NCBI GenBank assembly: GCA_018398765.1
Contig: JAHBMJ010000316.1
Coordinates: 1-26,894 of the forward strand
DNA length: 26,894 bases
Source of the DNA: Chromera velia
Lineage: Eukaryota; Sar; Chromeraceae
Direction: 5' to 3'
Part shown: one piece after another, positions 9,875-17,725 of the stretch
Layout: each line of letters starts with the position of its first letter
Position numbering within the stretch: the stretch's first letter is position 1
Notes under the pieces: model-generated
Database searches by the model: none
What the model was told of the DNA's origin: nothing
The model's input: the letters and a program-made list of their open reading frames with translations, nothing else
Made by a program: the position numbers and the translations under genes

Positions 9875-10824
9875 TTGAGTCATTTCTTGGTGAAGGAGGG
9901 ACTTCTGTACTTAGTAGTCTACGACCAGAGGAGACTGGCGATCCCAACAAAGACACTGCAAAGGCAAGTTATCTGGGAGTGTCACGATTCTCCTTTGGCT
10001 GGGCACTTTGGAGTAGATAAGACCTACCAACGACTAGCTGCTGACTTCTTTTGGCCACACATGTGGAAGCGGGTGATGCACTACATCGCTCACTGCAATG
10101 TGTGTTAAAGGAACAAACCGTCGAACGAAAAGCCTGCAGGCCTTCTTCAACCACTCTCTGTGCCAGAGTTTCCCTTTCACGATCTCTCAATGGATTTTAT
10201 CACTGGTCTTCTGCCTGTTCAGTTTAAGGGAGAGGTAGTTGACTCGATCATGGACGTGGTGTACAGGTTGAGCAAGTGGGTGATCTTTGTTCCCACCAGA
10301 GAGACAGCCGGAGCCTAAGAAACAGCACAGAAGTTTTTTGACGATCGCGAAGTGGTGTGTGAGCATGGCATGCCACTGATCGCGACTCCAGGTTTGTCTC
10401 AAACTTCTGGCAAACACTGTTCCACCTGTGCAGAACCAAGCTTAAGATGTCAACTGCTCAGCACCCTCAAACAGACGGACAAACGGAGATCGAGAATCGG
10501 ATGCTTGAGCAGATGCTTTGGTGCTTCGTCGCAGACCATCAGAAGGACTGGCCTCAGCACTTGAAGATGCTTGCCTTTGCAGTCCGCACGAGCGTCCACA
10601 AGTCGACTGAATTCACTCCCTTCCGTGTCGTTGAACAAAGAGATCCACTCACTCTCCCCAGTTTTCTCTGCCCCCACCCATCCTCACCTAAAGCTTCACA
10701 AGACTTGAAGGAGAGGGTGGACATCGTTCAGGAGATGAGAGACCGATTGGAGAGAGCGACGGAGAAAGTAACACATTCAAAGTTACTACAACCAGAGAAG
10801 AAGAGAAGAAGAATTCAAGCCTAG
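9875..10824 (+). pseudogene. Integrase: HHCC zinc finger and damaged DDE core
   Basis: The HHCC finger is visible: His 9983, His 10004, Cys 10094, Cys 10103, with FFWPHM between. The core's first Asp lies in SMDFITG (10193-10195). At about 10380 the frame shifts at the point where the family has SDRD. Only the second Asp of that motif (10384-10386) remains, so the catalytic Asp appears deleted together with a few bases. The third acidic residue sits in TDGQTE (10486-10488), 33 residues after the remaining Asp, which fits loss of the preceding one. Stops fall at 10106 and 10316. The frame returns at about 10790-10807 in a GAA-rich run. Confidence 0.85.
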
Positions 10825-11083
10825 AGATTGGGTTATGGTCTACAGAAACTTCTTTGCCGGAGCAAAGACACCGGAGAGAGATCGAAAGAAACTTGCATAT
10901 CTGTGGTACGGGCCATTTGAAATAGACCGATAGGTCGGAAAGGTCGCATACGAACTGGTGTTTCCTGAGGGGGTCAGAAGACATCCAGTTCTCCATGTGG
11001 TCTGGTTGAAGAGATATTTACTGCAAGAAGGACAGTCTGAAAAGAATCCTCCGCCGGTACGCCTTCCACACTTAGCTGAAAAA

Positions 11084-11245
11084 GAGCATGAAGTAGAGAC
11101 AGTCCTCGACAAGAGGAAGATCGGTCGTAGTGTGGAGTATTTGGTACACTGGAAAGGGGATTCAGAAGAGAATGCCACGTGGAAGCCATCAGAGAATCTT
11201 CCGAATGCTCGTTTGAAAATTAAAGAGTTCTTGGCGTGGTATGGA
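11084..11245 (+). pseudogene. C-terminal chromodomain of integrase
   Basis: After a short GPY/F-like region (WYGPFE) come VETVLDKRKIG, VEYLVHWKGDSEENATWKPSENL and a terminal helix, which is the chromodomain signature (split here by intervening residues). In chromoviruses this domain directs integration towards modified chromatin. The segment is open to the final stop at 11276. Confidence 0.9.
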
Positions 11246-11278
11246 AGGCCTCTCGGAGGGAGAGGGGGAAAGAAGTGA

Positions 11279-12029
11279 GGGGACTAGGAATCAAAGGGAA
11301 TGAATGCATATGAATAAATGTTTGTACATGGCTTTCTCTCACTCTCATTCTACTTCTGAGGGGTCGCGGGAAGGATGGGGGATTCCGAAGTGAGAATGAA
11401 TGGATGAATGAATGAATGCATGAAAGAATGAATGATACAGTTTTCTTCTCTCTGTCTTGTGATGACGTCTTCTCTCTCTGTCATCGTCTCTGCATCTTTC
11501 TCTCTGTCTTTCCCTATCTCTTCTCTCTCTTTTGTATGCTTTTTGTTGTTTTCCTCTTTCCTACGTTCAGCTTTCCTTCTCAATGCCTTTCGCGCACACA
11601 TGCATATATTCTGTTCTCTTCTTCCGTCTATCTATTTTTTTTGCACTGCCCCTCATACACGGGGACGCGGCATGCATAACAAAAACCTCAATCACAAAAT
11701 TTAATGTATAGAGTCACTTGTCTGGTGACTGAATGTGGAGTATCCAGTCTGAATGGGTGTTCTTCTATGATCGGCTGCATGAAAGAATCCATGCAAGCCG
11801 ATGCCTGCTCATGTTGTTGGCCGTGGCATGCCAATATGTCGGGGGATTTTTATGTGATGGGTCGTTTGCAGATCGCCTCTGATTCGATTGAGATCGATTG
11901 ATTCACTGCAGTCTCATGTGTCTAGCTGTCAGTGAATAAATGTCTTGTCCAGCAGCTGTATTTGATAAAAGTGTGTCCATTCAGGTTTGACTACGTGTGA
12001 GGGCACACGTCTGAGAGGGGCGGGCATCT
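11279..12029 (+). other. Long 3' untranslated part of the retroelement
   Basis: 750 bases separate the pol stop from the 3' LTR. They contain a (GAAT)n run (about 11395-11435), a pyrimidine-rich stretch (11440-11640), a 45 bp segment shared in inverse orientation with 13681-13725 (at 11648-11692), and a purine tract next to the LTR. No gene is supported. Confidence 0.7.
12013..12029 (+). promoter_or_regulatory. Polypurine tract
   Basis: GAGAGGGGCGGGCATCT lies immediately before the 3' LTR start, where plus-strand priming occurs in Ty3/gypsy elements. Three pyrimidines near its end are unusual and may be decay. Confidence 0.6.
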
Positions 12030-12303
12030 TGTAGTACTGATGCCTGGCACCGCCAAGTTGAATATGTTATCGCCTGATTATCGCGCTGCTACGTGTCTGA
12101 TGCACGCGTTTAGTCTGCTGGCCTGCCTCAGTCTGCATGGTTTTGCTGCATACATCTTTTCACAGACTGACATCAGTGTTGTGATGTGTTATATTTCATG
12201 GAGAAACAACAATGTCTGGAAGAAGAACTAAACGATCAGTTCTTTTGTGCGTCTTATGAATGACTCTAGAAATCCTCCCTAGGTATCCCTTAGCAATCCT
12301 ACA
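12030..12303 (+). repeat. 3' LTR
   Basis: 274 bp, begins TGTAGTACTGATGCCTGG and ends AGCAATCCTACA. Against the 5' LTR I count roughly two dozen base differences plus a 6-base indel. All but about one or two, outside the indel area, are transitions. Confidence 0.95.
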
Positions 12304-12306
12304 GGA

Positions 12307-12770
12307 TGGCCCGGAAAGCGTAGCTGAGGCGCGAGTATTCAGGATCATAACTTAGTGCGTGATAGTAAGGCGGGCCTGCATGGCAGATTTACAATTTTTC
12401 ATAGTAAAATTATTTTCTCGCGGGATGTAAAAGATGACTGTTTTGATGATATTTGGGGTTTAAAAGGCTGAAAAAGCGATAAAATTCATCACCCTTGTCA
12501 TCTGGCAGATTTGCAATTACCATCATATATTATGTATTATAATCCTGAACACTCGCGGGGGCATTTACAAAGACTCAGAGTTGAGGTGGGAGCGCACGTA
12601 TAACATACGTCAGATTAGAAATTTTGACGTATGCAGATCATGTGGCAGATGCATGTCCTGCAAATAGAGCTGAGGGCCGGGGCACTTAACAGAACTAAAC
12701 AGAACATGAGCAAAGGTGAAAATAATTTTGATCGCTTTTCGGGCCATTCGCATGGAGTGCGTCAGATAAA
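12307..12770. mobile_element. MITE-like element, copy A
   Basis: Inverted termini are TGGCCCGGAAAGCG (12307-12320) and CGCTTTTCGGGCCA (12733-12746). Homology with copy B continues on the right for about 24 bases (to GTCAGATA). Removing the nested 228 bp insertion leaves about 212 bp between the termini. The left end abuts the 3' LTR flank. Non-coding. Confidence 0.75.
12330..12557. mobile_element. Nested 228 bp TIR element inside copy A
   Basis: Ends CGCGAGTATTCAGGATCATA and its near reverse complement TATAATCCTGAACACTCGCG form ~21 bp inverted repeats with about two mismatches. Copy B has the uninterrupted site TGAGGGGCAT at 12941-12950, while copy A has TGAGG, the element, then GGGGCAT. That implies insertion with a GG duplication. 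No ORF. Confidence 0.8.
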
Positions 12771-12922
12771 GAAGCCGGTGTACTCCCTACGTACATGTTT
12801 CAGGCGGCATATATCAATAATTAAGTGCCTCGAAATAATGTGTCAAAGGCCCTATACTTCGGTGGAATTCTGGCCTGTGCCATTAGTATGTTTGAAAGAT
12901 AGAGTGGGACTTTTTTTTTTTT
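12771..12922. other. Spacer between the two MITE copies
   Basis: Unique-looking sequence ending in a run of 14 T (about 12911-12924). No gene. Confidence 0.4.
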
Positions 12923-13030
12923 TTGCCCGGAAAGCGTAGCTGAGGGGCATTTACAAAGAGTTTAGGTGGGAGGGCCCATATATGTCGAGCGTCGTGAATC
13001 TCTAATTAAAAACTCTGACGCACGCAAATG

Positions 13031-13264
13031 GACCTCCCTAAACCTAACTACCACTTGAAAATTTAAGCCGTATTTTTAGATAAGCTTGAAAGTCCGCGCC
13101 GCAGGCGCGGATCATTTACGGTGTTTTGAAAGCCGAAGCCGCATATCTGGACGGTGTCTTAACCATCTATGCCGCAGGTGTGGACAGTCTCTTAAAAAAC
13201 GATGCCGCACATAGAGATCATCTTGATTATATTTTTTTAATTGGCACTTAGGTTCAGGGAGGTT
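13031..13264. mobile_element. Nested 234 bp TIR element inside copy B with 8 bp target duplication
   Basis: Direct repeats CGCAAATG lie at 13023-13030 and 13265-13272. Inside them, GACCTCCCTAAACCTAA and TTAGGTTCAGGGAGGTT are inverted ends (about 21 of 26 positions match when extended). Copy A lacks this segment. An 8 bp duplication is typical of hAT-superfamily transposons, so this is probably a non-autonomous hAT-like element. It encloses a 4-unit minisatellite. Confidence 0.75.
13098..13236. repeat. Four-unit GCCGCA minisatellite (33-40 bp period)
   Basis: GCCGCA begins at 13098, 13138, 13171 and 13204. Each is followed by a related (T)GGACRGTSTCTTAA-like stretch. It lies in the interior of the hAT-like nested element. 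Confidence 0.7.
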
Positions 13265-13564
13265 CGCAAATGTATGTCCCGGAAATAGATCTGACGGGGC
13301 ACTTAATACAATGAACATCAGTGGAGATCAGAAAAAAGTTAATTGAATTCGCTTTCCGGGCCATTCGCACGGAGTGCGTCAGATAGCTCGGATAACAGCT
13401 TCTTTTGACTTTGCGTGTGTCTCTAGCGTTTTCTCGATCTGCACATTTTCACCTTACATGGTTGCTGGCCTCTATATTATCAAAGACAGTGAGGATGATA
13501 GAGGATGAGATAATTTCGTCTACAAAAAAGTCCGTATGCAAAAGCCGCGTACAAAAGTGTTTGA

Positions 13565-13755
13565 AACAAAATTAATGATTGAGAGTTTTTTCATGTAGGC
13601 CGCGTCCCCGTATATGAGAGGCGGATCTAACCTAGTTTGTCGATTTGTTCCATCCTAAATTAAACTACGCAACAAAATTGATTGAGGTTTTTGTTATGCA
13701 TGCCGCGTCCCCGTGTATGAGGGGCGGATCTAGCCTAGTCTGTCAAAAGGTTCCG
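13565..13755 (+). repeat. Two tandem ~106 bp units with GCCGCGTCCCCGT core
   Basis: The units start at 13565 and 13671 (AACAAAATT.ATGATTGAG / AACAAAATTGATTGAGG). Both contain GCCGCGTCCCCGT, TATGAG.GGCGGATCTA and CCTAGT.TGTC. The second unit shares 45 identical bases with the inverse of 11648-11692. Confidence 0.8.
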
Positions 13756-14132
13756 GTTCGTCCCATCTGTTCTGAATCTAGGAACACTGCTTATTAATCA
13801 CTTTTACTGCGGCTTATTTCTTAAGCGGCGGTAGAGTAGAACTTGGAGAACAACGAAAAGAGGGGAGAGGCAGGGCAAAAACTTTCTAAAAGTTTGTCTC
13901 CTTGGCAAAGGCTACCCTTTGACGGCAGAGAACAACTTCAAAGAGACCCCTCCCATTAATCTGCCCCTCATTTTCTCAACCTTCTTTTCTTCCTTTCCTT
14001 TCATGCGCTTGCCCCCCCTTTTTTTCCCTTCTTGTTTGTATACAAAGAATCAATTACAAAAGGATCGCTTAGTTTGTGCCCTCCGAGTCGAAAGACCCAG
14101 AGAACGCTGCGACCTCCCTACCGAGAAGGCAC
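13756..14132 (-). other. Probable 3' tail of the non-LTR element, no gene
   Basis: This follows the endonuclease frame on the minus strand and precedes the tandem units. On the plus strand it is pyrimidine-rich (about 13960-14040), with no ORF of note. A poly-A tail for the minus-strand element is not visible. Confidence 0.4.
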
Positions 14133-15491
14133 TCAGGCTGGAAGGGCCCTCTGGTTCCCCTCCTGCTGTGAATTGAACAGAGAAGATTTGCGGCAACGAA
14201 ACGCTGTAGCGTGCAGGAAAGAAACTTTATAATACCGGTCCATCAGCCTTGTCTGCACTGCCTCATCTCCCTCTCCTCCTCTCACTCTTCCGGCCCCCAA
14301 CTTCGCTATCTCTTTCAAAAAACGAATTGTCCCCTCTCCTGGTCTCCCATATGTCTCAAACACAAGAGGAACAAACCGAAATCCGATTTCATGACAGATC
14401 TCACCGTACCTGTCGTTTTTGACCTTCTCCATCGCCTTTGCTGCCGACCCTGCTGTTTTTGCGAATCTTCGCAGGCGGTTGGCATCAATTGAGAATGGAT
14501 GGGTCACTGCGACGTCTCCTAGTACGGTGTCTCCTGATGGGAGACCTGCAAGGAAATCGGGACGTTTCTGTCTCTCATTGACGAGACGGGTGGGAGTAGA
14601 CAAGCCTAGCTGTCCGAAGGTTGGCTCCCTTGTTACATAGCAATGACGGAGCCCCTGCAAAAGAGAGCAGAATGCATCTTTCATCTGTTCATGTCTCCAC
14701 CACACTCCCCCCCCCGTGCCACAAGTCTGTGCATGCTGACCCTCATGGTCCAGCGTAGCCCCACAAGCACAGATCGGGTTCCGTTTGATTTCTGGGATGG
14801 GAAGACCCAGACGGAGACGAACGGCGGTGGTGAAAAGCGTGGGGGAAATTTTTGTCCATCCAGAGGACGGCATCGCAGTGAGCCAAGCTGAAGCCCCTGT
14901 GCCTGAACAAGACTTCAAACGTGCCTTCCCTGGAGGGGACAGCGCATTCAGAAGTTGTTCTCTACGAACAAGGTGGAGGGCTTCAATCATTAAGTGCTGC
15001 ATCTCCCCCCTCTCATGAATTAGGAAATCATCAATTCTCTCCCCCCACTCACTTTGCAACACCCGGGGAATGTGGTTCTGTCCGAGTTCCCTCTGCACCC
15101 CCCCTCTGCAGTCCGTATATGCCTGTGCCACTCTTTTCACCCAATGCAGGCCGGCAAAATCCGATTGTGTTGGCGTTGCAAAACCTTGATCGGTAAGCCT
15201 GCCTCTGACTGCGGCGAGGGTTTGCGCACCGCAGCCTACTAGTGCTGCCGGCGCGATATGACGGAAAAAAGGGATTCCTAACCCCCCCTGGCATAACGGG
15301 AGATAGATCTGCTCCTTCTTTTGGATCCATTCTTCTGGGGTCAGACGCATACTGCGGACAAAAGAGTTCCCCAACTCCTTATCCGCCCGCTCCCAGACGT
15401 CAGTGTGTAGTCTGTCTGCCATCACTCGGGCCAAGTAGACAAGTTTAGGGAAGACGCAACAAAATTTGTTGTTCGCGTGTGCGGATTTCAC
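14133..15491 (-). pseudogene. 3' part of a non-LTR retrotransposon ORF: zinc motif plus restriction-like endonuclease
   Basis: The frame gives 452 codons and ends at 14133. There is no ATG at its left limit; the codon at 15491 is GTG. The frame stays open into the right inverted repeat to a TGA near 15548, so the 5' part (the RT core) is missing. Residues 15-75 (PKLVYLARVMADRL, LPLCQGGLGI) look like the region after the RT palm. A CxC at 241-243 with His 253 and Cys 257 is the zinc motif that precedes the nuclease in R2/NeSL-type elements. RPDFLAG (310-316), GDVAVTHPF (325-333), Lys near 352-358 and FVPLVFETYG (372-381) match a PD-(D/E)XK restriction-like endonuclease, which nicks target DNA for target-primed reverse transcription. 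The frame is unbroken, so truncation is recent or the domain is retained. Confidence 0.75.
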
Positions 15492-15572
15492 TAAAAAACT
15501 TTTGTACGCGGCTTTTGCGCGCGGACTTTTGCAGACGGAATTATCTCATCCTCACTGTCTGTGATAATACTA

Positions 15573-15823
15573 GAACTAATACCGACTATTACCGAGGCCC
15601 AGGGCCCCGGCATATTAATATATGATCCTCAATTAAATCTAGCTCTGCATAGCTCTGCAGGCAGTGGCCGGGTTGATCTGATGTGAAAGCGAGGACAGTG
15701 CTGTGTCGTGTTGTCTTTTTCTGTCTTCTTTTTCTGCCAGAAGTGTGTTAATCGTGCGTTTCGAGAGGTGAGAGCAAAGCTTGCAGTGTGTTAATCGTCG
15801 ACCTTCGTTCAGAGAAAATTGGG
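15573..15823 (+). promoter_or_regulatory. 5' flank and leader of the CCCH gene
   Basis: About 250 bases separate the TIR unit from the first in-frame ATG. A 13-base direct repeat (GTGTGTTAATCGT) occurs at about 15744 and 15787. No TATA box or initiator is clear. Confidence 0.35.
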
Positions 15824-17725
15824 ATGTTTGCACCAATCAGACTGATGAAGAGAGAGGCGGGGCTTTCAAAGCAGAAGCCCAGGAAGGATGAGCTTTATTC
15901 TTTCCTGCGCAAGACGAAACTCTGTTGGCATTTCTCCAATGGAAAGTGTGAGTCCATTGACTGCGTTTGAAGTGCGTTCGTATTGGGCTCTTTTTTTTCT
16001 GTACGTCTCGTGAATTCATGAAAGCCCTTTTCTTATAGAAGAATTTTCCCTTTCGATGTTTTCGATCTGCAGGGCGGTGCCGGTCCCTTGCCTTGATTCA
16101 TTCTTTGTAGAGCTTTTTCATGTTCTCCTTCTCTTGCAGGTGTACTCGGGAGCAGATGCAAATTTGCTCACAGCGTCAACGACCTGAAGGAAAATCCGGA
16201 CCTGAGGAACACGCGCATGTGTAACTCTGTCAAAAAGGTACGTCCGGCCGTAAGGGGGGGGCGGAAGATGCACGTACACACAAAAAAGCCGCTGGCTGGG
16301 AACGGCCCTATGTGCAGTTCTGAGGGAAATCGATCATTCAGGAGTGTGTAAACCTGACCTTTTGAAATTCGTTAAGAAGTTTCGATTGGCCTGGCCGTCT
16401 CTCTCCCACCTTCTCTCTCTGGCGTGAAGGGAGTCGACTGACTGCACGTCCTGTTTTTTGTCATGTTCCCTTGGCTTGTTGAAGTCGACGTGAAGATTCA
16501 TTCCTGTGCGCTTGTCTGGCCAGAAGACTGTCTCTCGGAACGAACGTTGAATGTATTGAATATGCGTGTGGTTTGATGGCTTTGATGGTTCTTCCTTTCT
16601 CCCATGAAATTCTTCTGCGCGCCCGGCTAAATGCAGGGTCAACAATGCTGGAGAGCGGATGCTTGCACCTACGCACACTCTCAGGAGGGTGAGTCAGACA
16701 GACTCGATCAATGATCGCCCAATTTCGTGCCTCTCTCTCTCCCTCTCTTCGGAATCTGTGCGTTCGTGAGCGTCTGTGTCTATGCAAAGGGTCCGTCTGC
16801 ATGCCTCTCTTCCTCTCCGCCTTCTCTCATTCCATGCTTCTTGCCCTTTGTGTGTTTGCGGGTGTACGCGCTTGCGTCTTCCTCTCTTTGCATATCACTC
16901 CACCCCGCTTTTCGCTCTCCGTTTCTCCTTCTCTTTCTCTTCGGGTCCTTCGGACACACACTGAAAAGTTCTGTTTTCGTGAGTGTGCGTCCTGTCCTTT
17001 CTCCGTCACTCTTTTCTTCTGAAGGCATGACTTGCAGAGTCCCGAAGAGACGAGGGGTCTGCATGCGCCTGCAGATTATTATATGCCTTTTTTTTTATGT
17101 ACCTTCCTTCTTGCGTCCGTATCAATGAATGACTGGTGTATCTCGACGTGATCACCATCCATGCATCCATGCAGAGCTCCGGAGGGCCAACAAGTACCGA
17201 GAGGTGTTCCAGACAGACACGGGGCACACCAGCTACACGTACAAACCTATCCCGTCCGCCTCCACCAAGACGAACACGAAGAAGAACTTCGAGCAGGGAC
17301 CTGAATGGTCGTCCCCGTACTCGCATTCATTCTCCACTGCTGCCACTACCGATACAGATACCCCTAGTTCCCTTCATCAGATCATGGCATCCGAGACACA
17401 CACAGAGAGACAGACTCACCTTGCTGATGCTGAGGTAGACATTCATCACCAGAAGACCGCACTGCAGAAGAAGGCAGAGACAGAGAAGGAGGCTCCCTGC
17501 GACCTCCCACCGAAACGGAACCTTCCTCCTGGATGGGAACGCCTAGTGGGTCCCCCCCTGATCATGCCTGCGTTCTGGAGTGAGCTCTCGTCACCGGAAG
17601 AGACGGATGAGATACTTCTGTCCCTCTTCGCGTCCGTGACGGGACAGAGAGGGGACGGGCAGAGGTATCATGTGAAGGGAGAGGGCGGGAGGAATTCCGA
17701 GCATTCTTTCACCATTGGTGACTGA
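15824..17725 (+). CDS. Tandem CCCH zinc-finger protein, four exons
   Basis: Exons are 15824-15947, 16140-16237, 16637-16688 and 17175-17725. Introns of 192, 399 and 486 bp start GTGAGT, GTACGT and GTGAGT and end TTGCAG, ATGCAG and ATGCAG. Joined, they give 274 residues plus TGA. Finger 1 is Cys34, Cys42, Cys48, His52 (CX7CX5CX3H), preceded by LRKTKL. Finger 2 is Cys69, Cys78, Cys84, His88 (CX8CX5CX3H). Correct spacing appears only after splicing, which strongly supports the model. Such tandem CCCH fingers usually bind AU-rich or other single-stranded RNA and act in mRNA turnover or translation, so that role is family inference. The C-terminal ~180 residues are Thr/Ser/Glu-rich, then PPGWERLVGPPLIMPAFW, with no domain I know. 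The start is the first ATG in frame; an upstream exon is possible. Confidence 0.88.
15948..16139 (+). other. Intron 1 of the CCCH gene
   Basis: GTGAGT donor, TTCTCTTGCAG acceptor, phase 1. It splits the codon of the second Cys of finger 1. Confidence 0.88.
16238..16636 (+). other. Intron 2 of the CCCH gene
   Basis: GTACGT donor, AAATGCAG acceptor, phase 0. It falls between the first and second Cys of finger 2. Confidence 0.88.
16689..17174 (+). other. Intron 3 of the CCCH gene
   Basis: GTGAGT donor, CCATGCAG acceptor, phase 1. The interior is strongly pyrimidine-rich (about 16725-17010), and the ORFs there are artefacts. Confidence 0.85.

Larger units (their letters stand above)
6245..11278 (+). 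pseudogene. Gag-Pol polyprotein of chromovirus, broken by 16 stops and two frameshifts
   Basis: Reading starts at ATG 6245 and the natural end is TGA 11276-11278. Domain homology stays in one frame from gag to the chromodomain, except between about 10380 and 10800, where it moves by one and then returns. In-frame stops begin at 7025, 7115, 7328, 7418, 7742, 7907, 7979, 8042, 8342, 8549, 8852, 9083, 9842, 10106, 10316 and 10931. Ten are TAG, five TAA and only one TGA (7907). At 10106 the stop follows the last Cys of the integrase zinc finger, where the family normally has Gln; at 7115 it precedes the zinc knuckle, where Gln would fit. Both fit C-to-T change of CAA. The product would have been one long gag-pol polyprotein. 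Confidence 0.9.
5908..12303 (+). mobile_element. Complete but defective Ty3/gypsy LTR retrotransposon (chromovirus)
   Basis: The element is 6,396 bp. Two LTRs (268 and 274 bp) begin TGTAG and end CTACA. A primer-binding site follows the 5' LTR and a purine tract precedes the 3' LTR. Flanking pentamers AGATG (5903-5907) and GGATG (12304-12308) match at 4 of 5 and are the probable target-site duplication. The internal order is gag, zinc knuckle, aspartic protease, RT, RNase H, integrase, chromodomain, which defines a chromovirus. All domains except one integrase stretch lie in the same frame. Sixteen internal stops, a mutated RT active site and a damaged integrase core show that it cannot move by itself. 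LTR divergence of about 9% by my hand alignment indicates an old insertion. Confidence 0.95.
12923..13388. mobile_element. MITE-like element, copy B
   Basis: Termini are GCCCGGAAAGCG (12925-12936) and CGCTTTCCGGGCCA (13350-13363), with the same right extension as copy A. Shared internal words with A include GGGGCATTTACAAAGA, GGTGGGAG, AAATAGA.CTGA and GGGGCACTTAA. Removing the nested insertion and one target copy leaves about 200 bp. Confidence 0.75.
13475..15569. mobile_element. ~2.1 kb unit with long terminal inverted repeats and CTA flanks
   Basis: The left arm (13475-13559) and right arm (15497-15569, reverse complement) share TATTATC, GACAGTGAGGATGA, GATAATT.CGTCT and GCAAAAGCCGCGTACAAAAG. 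The left arm has an extra 10-base TAGAGGATGA duplication and two extra A. The trinucleotide CTA lies directly outside each arm (13472-13474 and 15570-15572), a possible 3 bp target duplication. The interior holds a two-unit 106 bp repeat and the 3' part of a non-LTR retrotransposon. No transposase was found, so it is either non-autonomous or a composite. Confidence 0.7.

Noticed and set aside
11704-12029. Longer 3' LTR starting at TGTATAG (11704)
   Set aside because: No matching sequence precedes the 5' LTR.
13112-13318. Arg-rich minus-strand ORF
   Set aside because: It translates the GCCGCA minisatellite inside the nested element.
15741-15800. 21-base mini-intron (GTGAGA..TTGCAG) in the CCCH leader
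   Set aside because: Too short for normal splicing; a short direct repeat explains the similarity.
16711-17128. ORFs between 16711 and 17128
   Set aside because: They lie in the pyrimidine-rich third intron of the CCCH gene.
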